64,000 nt of DNA, taken from the NCBI GenBank assembly GCA_039583875.1, contig CM077147.1, forward strand, positions 112,216,440-112,280,439. Reading direction: 5' to 3'. The notes below the pieces were generated by a model that worked only from the letters and a program-made list of their open reading frames with translations, searched no databases and was not told where the DNA came from. The DNA is from Platanthera guangdongensis. Taxonomy: Eukaryota > Streptophyta > Magnoliopsida > Asparagales > Orchidaceae. Both the position numbers and the translations under genes were made by a program. The first letter of the stretch is position 1, and each line of letters begins with the position of its first letter. Below, one piece after another: positions 31,661 through 43,117 of this stretch.

Positions 31661-34200
31661 ACTAGTATAAGAGGAGCCTCGTCCCACGTCGGCCATGGCA
31701 AACCCACGACAACTGCTTAACGGCACTGGAAGAGAGACAACAGGGCTTACGGGACTTGGTTGAGGCGCTGAAGCAGGAGCTCTCGCAAAGGATTTGCAAC
31801 GGGGAGGAGCGATCTCGTGCGGCCTTTGCATAAGGGACGCGGGCGCTTGGCGAGCATCTCGGCCGCATTAAGCGGACGACGACACGTGGCAAGGAGGTGG
31901 CAGCCGACGGCACGGCCGATTTCAGTGGCGTGGGGGAGCCGGCGGTCGACCGGAGGAATGCTGCGGTCGTTCGGCCGACTGCATCTAACGGTGGAATCGA
32001 CGCATCTGGCGGGACTAGGGTGGTCGCCGCCCCGGGCCAGCGAGCACAGGGGCAACCTCCACATGGTGACTGGGGGTCCATCGACGGTTCTGGGGGCTCT
32101 TGAGGTTTCACCAGGGAACCGGGGGAGCCCGGCAGCAGCGGTAGCCACATGTGGCTGGGCAAGACGATGACAGGAACCAGCGGAATGTGGATATGGGAAG
32201 AGGCGACGGTCAGCCTTTCTGACAGCCTCACTGGAGCTGGGGGGAAGGAGAGGGGAGCAACGACACCGGCGCGGTTGGCGCGGGGGCACCCGAATACCAC
32301 ACAGGTGGGACGAAGAGTCACTAGCAAAGGACCACTGGGGCTGGAGGCTCATCAAGTAAGGCAGGGGAAGACCAGGGGAGAACGGGGGACCGTAGAATCA
32401 AGGCTGGGGGCAGCCTCCAGAGTTCCCGGAGGTGTGTGCGCCGCACCGACACCGACCACAAGTGCAGCCTCGACTGACGAGGATGGAGTTTCCTAAGTAC
32501 AAAAACGGCAACCCCCTGAAATGGATCGAGAGGGCCGCGATGTTTTTTGAGTACCAGGAGCTTACGAAGCACCAGTTGGTACACATCGTTTCTTTTCATC
32601 TAGAACGAGAGATATCAGTGACTTAGCTGGTGGAGGAGGCAGCGACCCTATCCCACATGGGAGGAATTTTGCGATGGGCTCAACACGTGGTTTGGGCAGA
32701 CCGAATATGAGGAATTCGACATGATGCTGACCAAGCTGCGACAGACAAGGACCGTCAATGAGTATAGAAAAGAGTTTGAAAGGTTAGCTAACCGGGTGCA
32801 GTGGTCAGAGAAGGCGCTTTTGGGGTGTTTTCTGGTCAGATTCAAGGAGAAAATCAACGACGAGGTGCAGACATTTCAGCCCAGGAGCTTAGCACAAGCC
32901 ATCGGGATGACCGAGTTGCAGGAGGAAAAACTAGGAAGACGCAAGGCGGCAACAACTTACAGAGGGGGCAGTAAGAAAGCAGGGTACGACCAGGGGGAGC
33001 AGCAGCTCATCCACACGGAAGGAGGCCGCAGTGAAGTGATTGTTGTGGCAAGACATGCATGATCGACAGGCCAAGGAACTGTGCTACACTTACGACGAGC
33101 AATTTGCTCCCGGGCACAAGTATAAGGTGGTGCAGGTATACATGTTGCAAAAGGAGAAGGAACTGGAGGCCAATAAGGATAGCCCGACTGAGGAGAGTGA
33201 AGTCGTCGATCTGGAGGAGATCGAAGTATCAGTGCATGCCTTAGAAGGGGGAGGGCAACCCTCCACAATGAAGATGACAGGACAAGTGGGGGATCAAATG
33301 TGTCTATACTGGTGGACAGTGTGAGCACCCACAACTTCATCAACACCGAGGTGGCCAGAAAATTAGCCATCACACCGACGGAGGCCAAGGTGTTCAAAGT
33401 GCTCGTTGCAGCGGAAACCTCCTACATTGCACGGGGGTCATAAAGAAGGTGTCACTGACAATACAAGGGTTCAGGTGTCATGTAGATTTGAATATACTAC
33501 CGGTTCAGGGTTCAGATGTCGTTCTGGGGGTAGAATGGTTGAGGCAACTAAAACTAGTTACAAATGATTGGCAGGAACATGACCATGGAGTTCACACATG
33601 GTGGGAAGACACACAAGCTGAAGAGTCAGATCGGCCAATGAGTGAAAGAAGCTACGATCTTGTCCTAGGAGAAGTGGGTCGAGCAGGACTACCTCATGGC
33701 ATGGGTCCAGGCTGGAGGAGATCTAAAGGAGTGGAAGGAAAAGATACTAGAAAGGTTGCCGGAGTTTGTGGAGAGGTTCGAGGGCTTCCCCCACCGTGGG
33801 CATGCGATCACCGAATCCTGAACAAGGAGGGCCGGAGCCCACCTGTGTTCGGCCATATAGATATCCTCACATACAGAAGGGGAGATCAAGAGATGCGTCC
33901 GAAAAATGTTGCGGAAGGGAACCATTCAACACAACACGAGTCATTTTTCTTCTCCGGTCCTATTGGTGAAAAAGAAGAACAGGACTTGGAGATTTTGCAA
34001 AGACTACAGAGAGCTCAACGGGGTCACAGTGAAAGACAAATTTTTGATCCCGGTCATCGACGAGTTTCTGGATGAATTGCAAGGAGCTCATTACTTCACG
34101 AAGTTGGATTTGTGGTCGGGATACCATCAAATCCGCATGCATGAGGGGGACATGGAAAAGACGGCGTTTTGAACACACGAAGGGCACTACGAATCCTTAT
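31661..34200 (+). pseudogene. Truncated Ty3/gypsy (chromovirus-like) gag, protease and RT start
   Basis: After an 800-bp leader the gag reads RMEFPKYKNGNPLKWIERAA, then MMLTKLRQTRTVNEYRKEFE and QEEKLGRR (32481-33000). A protease-like part follows (STHNFINTEVARKLAI and VVLGVEWLRQL, 33320-33550). Reverse transcriptase starts with [20 protein letters not shown] and [15 protein letters not shown] and stops after about 34190, in the middle of the conserved THEGHYEF block. Many frameshifts. RNase H, integrase and 3' LTR are absent. Lineage label is from gag and RT style only. Confidence 0.8.
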
Positions 34201-35220
34201 TGTGGCTGGGATGTTCATCTCGAAGCTACCAGTTACTGTCTGCACGGTCTGCCACCTGCCCCGCATGCATCTATTACAGTATATGCTTCAAACAGCAATC
34301 AAACTGACATGGATGTGTTGCGCACTTAACTCCAGCAACTTCAAGGAATGATCAGTCGTTCTTCCGACTTTGTTGTGTCTATCTTAGATGATGGTATCTC
34401 TTGTCTCACCCGAAGTTCATCTGGATTATAAATTCCGGAGCAACACACCATAATACCCCGATAAAACCTTCTCAATACTTGGGCTCTGAGCATCTCAAGT
34501 TCATCATTGTTGCTAATGGAGACACGGCCCAAGGGGTTGGATCAACCGATATCACCCTTACTCTCTCACTTGCTCTTTGCTCGGTTCTTCATGTTCCGGG
34601 CTCTTCTTTCAATCTCATCACTATTATTCATCTCACCTAAGACCTTGATTGTTATGTAACTTTCACTTCCACCTCTTTTGTTATGCATGATCGAAAGTCG
34701 CAGCATATTATTGGTAAAGGACAACTGTCGAATGGACTCTACATCTTGGACCTCCGCCCCATACTTCTCTTGTCTACTAGCTCAGCCGAGTGGCATCGGC
34801 GTTTTGGGCATGCAACTCTTCGCATCCTCCACAAAGCTCTCCCAAAAGTGTCTCTCAAAGACTTTACAAGCGAATCTTGTATTTACGACAAACAACCTCA
34901 TTCTAGTTTTTCACCTCATTGTACTCGGAGCGATGCTCCATTTTTCTTTACTCCATTCTGATATTTTGAGACCCTATAAAACTGCAATTGTTTTTGGTTA
35001 TCGTTACTTCATTACCTTTATTTATGATTATTCACGTATGACATGATTATATTTACTTCATGATCGCTCTGAACTAACTCGTCTGTTTTGTGTCTTCATT
35101 CTTAAAACTCGCAACCAGTTTTCTACTACCATTAAAACTAACCGAACCGGCGATGCCCGTGAATACATAAGTGATACATTTTCAGACTTGTGTGCTGAGT
35201 TTGGGATCATCCATCAAACC
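34201..35220 (+). pseudogene. Copia D, left part: gag end, protease, integrase start
   Basis: It begins in the zinc-knuckle region (HLEATSYC, close to HLEATCYK of copia A). The protease motif NSGATHHNTP follows at about 34430, then the GAG-pre-integrase segment (WHRRFGHATLRIL) and integrase (HSDILRPYK, YRYFITFIYDYSR). A TGA interrupts the integrase near 35045. At 35220 the reading stops within the integrase core because the Tat gypsy is inserted; the frame resumes at 47628. Resembles copia A throughout. 5' LTR and most of gag are missing. Confidence 0.87.
35216..35220 (+). repeat. Target duplication AAACC, left copy
   Basis: AAACC here and at 47623-47627 flank the Tat gypsy. Removing the element and one copy restores a continuous copia integrase reading. 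Confidence 0.92.
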
Positions 35221-35937
35221 TGTTGAAACCGAAAAACGGTCTCTTGTGGAGTTCACCCTTGGGGAAGGGGTGATCGTGCACCTACTTCACTCCTGCAAGC
35301 AAAACAACAAAAGAAACAAGGGAGGACTGACGCAAGGGCTCGACGGGGAGGACCCACCACACACCCGGAAGATCTTAGAGCGCTTCCCCTCCTTAGCCAA
35401 AGGCCGAGCTAAGGTATCCTCAGAAAGCGCTTGAGAGCTGGAGCAAGAGAGCACAGGAAGCATGCCTTCTGAGGTACCCCTTGGGCCCTATTTATAGATT
35501 TCAGAATTTGAACTGCCAATAACCAAACTAAACTGACCTGAAGTTACCAAAAAACACTTGGCTGGGTCTGCCAACAGCCAAACTCCGCTGTTTTGAAGGG
35601 CTATGGGCAGACCGTCGGGGGAAAAACAGTAAAAAGTACCTCATAGATCTGGGCGAGCTGGGGAGCCTAGCCACCCCTGAAGATCCGGCTCGCCTGCTAT
35701 TGTCGAGCTCCTTTGCGTGAGCGCGAGCTGGGATGGTGAGCTCGCCCATCGGTCGGCCTCCTTTAGTCGGCCTCAGCTCGACGAATCCTGACTTAACTCG
35801 GCGAATGTCGAGCTCGCGGTCGACTAATGCCGAGCTCGGGCTCGGGTTTCTCTGCCGAGCTCGCCTGGGGCCTGGGTGATCTGAGCCGGCCGGTCTGGTT
35901 CCTGGTTCACCCCACTCGCCGGATACAGGGTTGTACA
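35221..35937 (-). repeat. 3' LTR of Tat gypsy
   Basis: 717 bp. It shares both ends and a TATA box (CTATAAATAG, minus strand, 35497-35488) with 46915-47622. GAGCTCG-type words are frequent in it. It ends TGTACA on the plus side at 35937. Confidence 0.93.
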
Positions 35938-36050
35938 GAATTCCCGCTCTTTTCGAGCTTGACAAAGCTCGGAAAGAAACATCCAACCCCAAGTTTTCGG
36001 CGAGTGCGTGGTGGACTGGAGGGAATCTTCGGGTGGGGTCCACCTGCGGC

Positions 36051-36060
36051 AATATATATA
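36051..36060 (+). promoter_or_regulatory. TATA box of antisense gene 1
   Basis: AATATATATA lies about 55 bp before the ATG at 36114, in GC-rich surroundings. It is the likely internal promoter of the first antisense gene. Confidence 0.6.
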
Positions 36061-36113
36061 CATCTGCATACCTGCTTGACTCTTGTCATTCCCTTTGCTC
36101 TAACCCTGTCAAG

Positions 36114-37130
36114 ATGTCGATCCCAAAGGATATTGAAGAGCGGCTCGCGCGGGTTCGCCAGACCTCAACTGCTCGTGTAGCTGCCTTGACTGCGGTTCCG
36201 CCCGCTGTCCCACAGGGTGGCTCTGCCGAGCCCAACTCCAAGAGGTCGAAACCGTTTCCTCAAGCGGCCGAGCCCATTTATGATGACCTGAGGACCACCC
36301 AGGAGCACGGGACCGACTCCTCCACTCTGACTGCCCTTGAAAAGGGCAAGAATATTGTCGTAATCTGCGACAGCCCTGACAGCCAGCCCGATGGTATGGG
36401 GGCCGCCACGCCGCGAGACACCACCCCGCGAGCCAAGACCACTCTTACGGACTCGCGATTCATGACTCCGGAGAACCGTCCCCGGGATCCGTCCCCTCCC
36501 TTTGGGACCATGGGGATGAGCTCGCAGAAGCCGAGCTCGCCGGTGCGCGCCCCCTCCCCTCAGCGAGCTGTTGTGACCACGGGAGCGGGTGTGGAGACCT
36601 TCCCCATCCCGGGATTCGAGCTTCTCTCACCGGAAACGCGCGGCCCAGGGCGCGGGAAGGACCTGAGGTTTGTCCCTCCCCGCATCTCCTTTGAGTTGCC
36701 GAGCTCGTCAGGTAAATTTTGTCTTGGATTCCTGTCACGTGTTTTTCCAGCACACCTCCCTTTGTTGATGTTTCTGTCTCCACAGCTCCCCCCAGCCAAT
36801 CCGCTGCCGAGGAATCTTCGCGGGCAGCCCATTACTCCCCCCTCCCCTCCCCGAGCTCGCTGGACTCTTACCTAGGCCCTGAAGTGGAGCAAGGCGAGCT
36901 GACCAGGAGGGGGGGTCAAGCTTTTCAAGAAACTGGTGTGCGGGCTGCGCGAGCTGCGGGAAGTCAACGAGGCATTACAACGCGACTACGGGCGTCTCGC
37001 TGATGAGGTGCGAAGCGGCCAGGCTAGCGAGATGACGTCTCCGTCACAGCTCCGGGATGAGATAGATGACGGCCTCTCGGTGGCACAGAGGAATTCGGGG
37101 AGGATCCGCGATCCCAAAGGATATTGAAGA
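36114..37130 (+). pseudogene. Antisense extra gene 1 of the Tat gypsy (spliced)
   Basis: Exon 1 is 36114-36711 (MSIPKDIEERLARVR, then a Ser/Pro-rich region). Intron 36712-36783 has GTAAAT and TCTCCACAG ends. Exon 2 starts at 36784 in matching phase. A run of seven G near 36910 shifts the frame; the continuation CGLRELREVNEALQRDYG looks like a coiled coil and runs to about 37100. The strand is opposite to gag-pol. Extra ORFs at this place are known from Tat elements, with unknown function. A 28-bp block at its start (36118-36145) recurs exactly at 37109-37136. The G-run shift suggests it is broken. Confidence 0.68.
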
Positions 37131-37434
37131 GCGGCTGCGAGGCCAGGGTAGATAAAAGGCGGCTCCCTTGCCGAGCCGACCGGTACTCGCCCACTGCTCT
37201 CCCCCTGCCCGCGCGCCCCGCTTCTTGATTCCTGGACTAGATTGCTGTAATAAATAACTTCAAACATTCTTAGATGTGTTTTGTGTTTGAATAATAGTAA
37301 TTATATTGCTTCTTATTTGACTTAGCCTTGGTTGGAGCGCGCCGGAAGTCGGCGAGCTGGGGGTTGGCGAGCTGGGATGGCGAGTTGGGCCGATCGGACA
37401 GCTTGGCCCCCAGATTACTTTTTCTATAAATAGC

Positions 37435-37443
37435 CCCTCCCCC
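37435..37443 (+). promoter_or_regulatory. TATA box of antisense gene 2
   Basis: TATAAATAG lies about 80 bp before the ATG at 37522, a good distance for a plant core promoter plus short leader. Confidence 0.68.
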
Positions 37444-37521
37444 CACCCACCAACCCCCGTACTACTGCCTTTACTGCTTACTCTTTCTCTCTCATCCTGC
37501 GCTCCACCCCCTCTTGCGAGC

Positions 37522-39635
37522 ATGGGCAAAATCAATCCTGACGTTGATGGCCGCACCAAGTGTGCCCAACACTTTAGAGATTACTGCTTCTTCGAGGGGA
37601 ACACCACCAAGGCGGAGCTCGCAGAATTTGTCGGCGGCCACGTTCCGCCGGTTTTCGAGGCGCGCCGGCCGAGGGAGGGGGAGGCCATCAACTCCTTCTA
37701 TGATGATGAGTGTGCCTTCCCCATCTCTCACTTTGAGGTGGGGCTGTGCCTTCCCCTCTGGCCGGAGATCCGCCAGATTCTGAAATATTATGGCGCGGTG
37801 CCCGCGCAGCTGAATTCAAACGCTATCGCCATGATGGTGGCGTACGCGAGCTACCTCCGCCGAGAGAGGATTGAGTTCAACCTGACGGTGTTCAGGAAGC
37901 TCTTCTCCTACAAGGCGACGCCGGATGACGTTGCCTACTTTATGGGCTCGCTGATCGAGGTTCGCGAGATCGCGAACAAACACCACAACTGGATGACCAA
38001 GATCGCCTTCATCAAGGGCGATCTCGGCAACATCCCCTTCTCCCCCCAACAAAAAGGCGAGGAGATCTACCGTCAGCCGACCGTGTCCGGCAACGACGCC
38101 GACCTCCACAAATTCTTCCTCCACAAGGACTTCGAGGTCGCCTTCCTGCGAAGGGGCCTTGACGCGCTCCGCCCCGTCCTGCCCGGCGAAGGTATTGTTC
38201 TCTCCCCATTGTCGAGCTCGCCACATTGTCGTTGAAAATCTTTTAACTTTTCCAAGTTTTTTCTTGCAGGGGAGCGGCTAATCACCGTGAACCCGCCATT
38301 TGCGGACTCGGGGTTGTACCCGGACACGCTCGCTCGCGAGAAGGCAGCGGCGGCGGCCTGCCGAGACGAGACGGCCTTCTCCAAACCCTCCTCCAGCAAG
38401 AGGCGGCCTGAGGATGCGGGGTCGAGCCCGCACCGTCGCCAACAACTACCCAAAAAGATGAGAGTCGTGCTGGCTCCGCGGGCGAAACAACATCAACAAC
38501 ATCAAAGCCCCAAGTACATGAGCTCGCCGGAAGTCATCCCTGACGGGTCGCCAGAGAGCCCGCTCAAGAAGATCACCAGCAAGGGGAAGGAAGTTGTCGA
38601 GACCCCTGCCCCTCCCGCGGCGACCTCTGCTCCTCCCGCGGCAAATAAGGCGGCTCGCGAGCCCGCTGTGCCAAAAGAGCACCCCCTCTTCGGGTTTGGG
38701 GGGAGGTGGAAGGACTCGGCGGGCGAGCCGATGGTCCAGCGGGACGAGGCGGCCCACCGGGTCTCCATATCTACCCTCCACCCCTCCTGGGCTGACCGCG
38801 AGCCCGCCACCGGTCACACCTACGCCCTTGGCTTCGGCCTTTATGGCCGCGAGGACGTCGAGACTTACAAGGGCATCCCCCTGCGGCAGCTGGCCCATGA
38901 GGGCTTGTAGGAGCATATGCGGGCTATGGAGCTCCACCACATGGTGGTCCGCCGCAGCTTCAACCTCTGTAACCTCCTCCAAAAGGCCGAGCAAGCGCGC
39001 GACGTCAACAAGGACAAGGCCGCCGACTTGGCGAGGCGGCTCGGCATTGCCGAGAATCTTCTTACCCAGGCCGTCGGCGGACTGGTAATCATCAAGCTGT
39101 TGTCTATCTTTTTCCCTTAGGATTTTTTTTCTTTGTAGCTGTTGCTGACACACTTCCCTATCAGGATGCCAAGGCCGCTGGAGAGTTGCGAGCACGCGCC
39201 GCTGGGCAGGAAGAGGAGATTGGCCAGCTGCGCGCCCGCCTTGTCGAACTGGAGGGGACTAACGCGAAGCTGACAGAGGAGAACACGAACCTCAGCTGCG
39301 AGGTCCGCCGCCAGGCCGAGATCTTCTTCCCGGCTCGCGATGTCAAGCCCGGCTTCTCTTACAAGAGCCCCAGGATCTTTGGCAAGGCCGACCTCGCCGA
39401 GAGGCTGCGGATCAACTCCATCCAGGCCGCCAAATGCACCCTCCAGATGGACACTGGAGTGCTGGTGGAGGGGTGCGAGAAGATCTCAGTCCGGGACCTG
39501 ATGCCGAGTTTGTTCCCGGCAACGCCGCCCAGCGAGAAGGAAGACAGCCTGGACGCGCTTTTCGGGAAAAGCTTTCAGGATCCGTCCAGCGGAGGGGAGG
39601 AGGATCGTCAATCCGGCGAGGGGGGCAAGGGCTAA
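37522..39635 (+). pseudogene. Antisense extra gene 2 of the Tat gypsy, putative gypsy-type transposon protein
   Basis: Three exons join in frame: 37522-38191, 38270-39084 and 39165-39635. Introns of 78 and 80 bp have GTATTG...TTGCAG and GTAATC...TATCAG ends. Exon 1 resembles the plant 'putative gypsy type transposon' domain (Pfam PF04195): FPISHFEVGLCLPLWPEI, YYGAVPAQLNSNA. Exon 2 is Pro/Ser/Lys-rich and then, with exon 3, turns into a coiled coil (KAADLARRLGIAENL, EEEIGQLRARLVELE). An in-frame TAG at 38908-38910 cuts the chain after about 436 codons. Role unknown. It is read against gag-pol and has its own TATA box, so it is likely a separate transcript. Confidence 0.78.
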
Positions 39636-40140
39636 TTGTATACATACCTCTCTTTTTTTTGTTTTCTCGCCGAGGCAAGCTCCACCTGTAAACATTACTG
39701 TTTAATGAAATACATTTTTGATTATAGCCTTGGCCATCTTTCTTTTTTTTCTATCTTTTTTTTGTGTCTATGCTGTGTTTTGTGTGCCCGCGAGCCCTTC
39801 CCTTGGCGATCTCGCGTAGATAGATTTTGCGAGTATGACCGTCGTTAGGACTTGCCCCTGAGAGCACACCTTGAGGGCTCGCCAATTCTCAGAACTCGCC
39901 CCAGCTTGCTCGTGAGCTGACCATAACCTTATCAATATAAGATCAAAATCACTAAATTTTCCCAAGTAAAACAAAGTGGGGGGCAAAGCATTTTGGCGGG
40001 ATCTGCCTCCCTTTAGCGGGGTCCAAGGGCTTGGCTCGACACCCTACTGCCGAGGGCGGACTCGACTATGCCGAGCTCTCTTCTACTTTTTAGAAGAAAA
40101 ACAAAACTTGTTAGACATTATCTGAAGAGTGTGGGACTTC
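39636..40140. other. Spacer between antisense gene 2 and tandem array
   Basis: Contains the probable 3' end of the antisense transcript (AATGAAATACA near 39705) and a T-rich stretch. No further gene seen. Confidence 0.5.
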
Positions 40141-40147
40141 CTTGAAT

Positions 40148-41330
40148 GACTTCCAGCCCTGTCAGCTAGGTGAGAGCCTGACAGCGGGATCTGCTCGGGG
40201 GCCAAGACTGACACCGAGTGACTTCCAGCCCTGCCAGCTAGGTGAGAGCCTGACAGCGGGATCTGCTCGGGGTCCAAGGGTTGACACCATCGAATGACTT
40301 CCAGCCCTGTCAGCTAGGTGAGAGCCTGACAGCGGGATCTACTCGGGGTCCAAGGGTTGACACCATCGAGTGCCTTCCAGCCCTGCCAGCTAGGTGAGAG
40401 TCTGACAGCGGAATCTGCTCGGGGTCCAAGGGTTAACACCATCGAGTGACTTCCAGCCCTACCAGCTAGGTGAGAGCCTGACAGCGGGATCTGCTCGGGG
40501 TCCAAGGCTGACACCGAGTGACTTCCAGCCCTGCCAGCTAGGTGAGAGCCTGACAGCGGGATCTGCTCGGGGTCCAAGGGTTGACACCATCGAGTGACTT
40601 TCAGCCCTGCCAGCTAGGTGAGAGCCTGACAGCGGGATCTGCTCGGGGTCCAAGGGTTGACACCATCGAGTGACTTGCAGCCCTGCCAGCTAGGTGAGAG
40701 CCTGACAGCGGGATCTGCTCGGGGTCCAAGGCTGACACTGAGTGACTTCCAGCCCTGCCAGTTAGGTGAGAGCCTGACAGCAGGATCTGCTCGGGGTCCA
40801 GGGGTTGACACCATCGAGTGACTTCCAGCCATGTCAGCTAGGTGAGAGCCTGACAGCGGGATCTGCTCGGGGTCCAAGGCTGACACCGAGTGACTTCCAG
40901 CCCTGTCAGCTAGGTGAGAGCCTGACAGCGGGATCTGCTCGGGGTCCAGGGGTTGACACCATCGAGTGACTTCCAGCCCTGCCAGCTAGGTGAGAGCCTG
41001 ACAGCGGGATCTGCTCGGGGTCCAAGGGTTGACACCATCGAGTGACTTCCAGCCCTAACAGCTAGGTGAGAGCCTGGCAGCGGGATCTGCTCGGGGTACA
41101 AGGGTTGACACCATCGAGTGACTTCCAGCTCTGCCAGCTAGGTGAGAGCCTGACAGCGGGATCTGCTCGGGGTCTAAGGCTGACACCGAGTGACTTCCAG
41201 CACTGCCAGCTAGGTGAGAGCCTGACAGCGGGATCTGCTCGGGGTCCAAGGGTTGACACCATCGAGTGACTTCCAGCCCTGCCAGCTAGGTGAGAGTCTG
41301 ACAGCGGGATCTGCTCGGGGTCCAAGTACA
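40148..41330 (-). repeat. 76/72-bp tandem array, about 16 copies
   Basis: The unit starts GTGACTTCCAGCCCTGCCAG. Two length forms differ in the end block (GGGTTGACACCATCGA or GGCTGACACCGA) and are intermixed. Read on the minus strand its core is CCGCTGTCAGGCTCTCAC followed by CTAGCTGGCAGGGC, nearly the same as in the 79-bp array of the gag-only element. It lies after the integrase and before the antisense genes. Confidence 0.93.
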
Positions 41331-41413
41331 CTTCATCCTTTTGTTTAAACTATGGCGACAGGAGTGGCATGTCAAAGAATTTTATCGAGAATCAAAGTAC
41401 TGCTTACATGTTT

Positions 41414-42532
41414 TTAAGGAAAAAACGTCGTAAAGTCGTCACCACTCCGGGTGAGACTTAGGGTCTCGCCCTCCACATTTTGGAGCCGATACCATGCTGA
41501 TTTCAAGGCCTCTTTTATGATGAACGGACCTTCCCAGCTGAGGTTGAGCTTCCCCACGGTTGCCGACCATCCTGTTGCATCCACTTTCTTTAGCACCAAG
41601 TCCCCTTCCGCAAACTGCTTGACTATGACGTGATTGTCAAAGTACTTGGCCATCCTCCTCTTCACCTCTTCCTGTCGGATGGCGGAAAGGTCCCGCAGCT
41701 CCTCCACCATGTCAAGAGAGAGTCGCAGCTCTTCCTTGTTCTCAGCCTGCCATTCTTCCCTGCCTTCCCCGGTCGCAACAACTCGAGGTGTTTGAACTTC
41801 GAATTCTACGGAGAGCACTGCCTCGCACCCATGGGAGAGCTTGAAGGGGGTCCTTCCTGTAGCTGTGTTGGGGGTGGTCCTCAGGGCCCAGAGAACCGCG
41901 GGAAGCTGCTCCACCCAGCTCCCCTTCAGATTTTTCACTTTCTTCTTTAGGAGGTTGACAATGATCTTGTTGGCGGCCTCCACCTGCCCATTGCTCCTGG
42001 GGTGGTGGACCGAGGCGAACCTGAGGTCAATCCCAAGCTGCTCGCAGAAACTAGTGAACTCCGTGCTGGCAAACTGGTGCCCGTTGTCCGTGACAATGGC
42101 CTGGGGCAGCCCATGGCGGCAAATGATCTCTCCCCAAACAAAGTTTCTGATGATCTGGGAGGTCACCTTGGCGAGCGCCTTCAACTTCAACCACTTAGAG
42201 AAATAATTGATCATCACCAGCAGGAACCTCCTTTGTCCACTGGTCTGGGGGAACGGTCCAACCAAGTCCATTCCCCAGATGGCAAAGGGCCAAGGGGCTG
42301 TGATACTCTTGAGTCGTTGAGCCGACTGTAGCTGGAGGGGGGCAAACAACTGGCACTTGTGACATCTTCTTGCGAACTCTGTCGCATCGCGGCCCAGGGT
42401 GGGCCAGAAAAACCCTTGCCTAACGATCCTTCCTTCCAGGGTTCGACTCCCAGAGTGACTCTCACACTCCCCGGAGTGGACTTCTTCCAAGATTCTTTGT
42501 ACTTCCCCCTCGGCCACGCAACGAGCCAACAT
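41414..42532 (-). CDS. Tat gypsy integrase
   Basis: An intact frame of 372 codons. The zinc-binding HHCC part is near residues 20-60 (H...H, then CHKCQLF). The catalytic core has the acidic residues in WGMDLVGPF, VTDNGHQF and NGQVEAANK. The C-terminus carries AEGDLVLKKVDATG and LSWEGPFII. It ends at 41414, about 80 bp before the tandem array. Integrase joins the element DNA to the host chromosome. Its start here is the first codon after a stop; in the element it would be released from the polyprotein. The best preserved pol part. Confidence 0.92.
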   Translation of the reverse strand: MLARCVAEGEVQRILEEVHSGECESHSGSRTLEGRIVRQGFFWPTLGRDATEFARRCHKCQLFAPLQLQSAQRLKSITAPWPFAIWGMDLVGPFPQTSGQRRFLLVMINYFSKWLKLKALAKVTSQIIRNFVWGEIICRHGLPQAIVTDNGHQFASTEFTSFCEQLGIDLRFASVHHPRSNGQVEAANKIIVNLLKKKVKNLKGSWVEQLPAVLWALRTTPNTATGRTPFKLSHGCEAVLSVEFEVQTPRVVATGEGREEWQAENKEELRLSLDMVEELRDLSAIRQEEVKRRMAKYFDNHVIVKQFAEGDLVLKKVDATGWSATVGKLNLSWEGPFIIKEALKSAWYRLQNVEGETLSLTRSGDDFTTFFP

Positions 42533-42574
42533 CCCCGAGAGAGTCTTCTTGTACAGCTGCCCGTCCCGGAGGAG

Positions 42575-43075
42575 CTAGTACGTCAATTTGTACCGGAGCT
42601 TCTTTTTGTCCACCCCCTCCGGATACTCTCCCGTGGAAAGGAAGGTTGTGACCGGGTCCATCCATGAGGGCCGCTGATCTATCTTCATGAGCTCCCCCTC
42701 TTCGATGGAAGGGCGGAATAGGTCAATGATAGGTCCCCCCACCCAGGGACCATGCTTTGCTAGCTGATCGACCGGCTCATTCTCTTTCTGAGGCACGTGC
42801 TGGATGGAAAAAGTTTGGAATGTGGCAATGACCCCCTTTACTTTGGCTAAGTATAGCTGCAGGGTAGGCTCTCTCGCCTCGAACTCCCCGTTGATCTGGG
42901 AAGCTACCACCATGGAGTCAGTAAGGACCTTCACGTCCAACACCCCCAGCTCCCTGAACAGGCGCAGCCCCGCTATCACGGCCTCATACTCGGCCTGATT
43001 GTTGGTGATGGGAAAGTGCACCACCATCGTTTGCTCGATTTTAGTTCCCTGGGGGCTCTCCAAGATTACCCCCAC
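42575..43075 (-). pseudogene. Second (archaeal-type) RNase H of Tat gypsy
   Basis: It reads GVILESPQGTKIEQ, then NNQAEYEAVIAGLRL, LTDSMVVASQINGEF and VPQKENEPVDQLAKHG. The Glu of NQAEYEA and the Asp of LTDS are catalytic-type positions of this RNase H class, which Tat elements carry in addition to the Ty3-type domain. A stop separates it from the integrase frame, and the frame breaks before 43075. Confidence 0.85.
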
Positions 43076-43117
43076 CCCCGAGGAATGTCTCCCCGAGGCG
43101 TCGTCTACCTTTACCTT

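Noticed and set aside
31662..32355. Minus-strand ORFs of about 200 codons
   Set aside because: Antisense to the gypsy leader, with high GC and no recognisable domain; gag is on the plus strand.
40083..41331. Minus-strand ORFs of 60-90 codons with repeated SGSHLAGRAGSHS
   Set aside because: By-products of the 76/72-bp tandem array.
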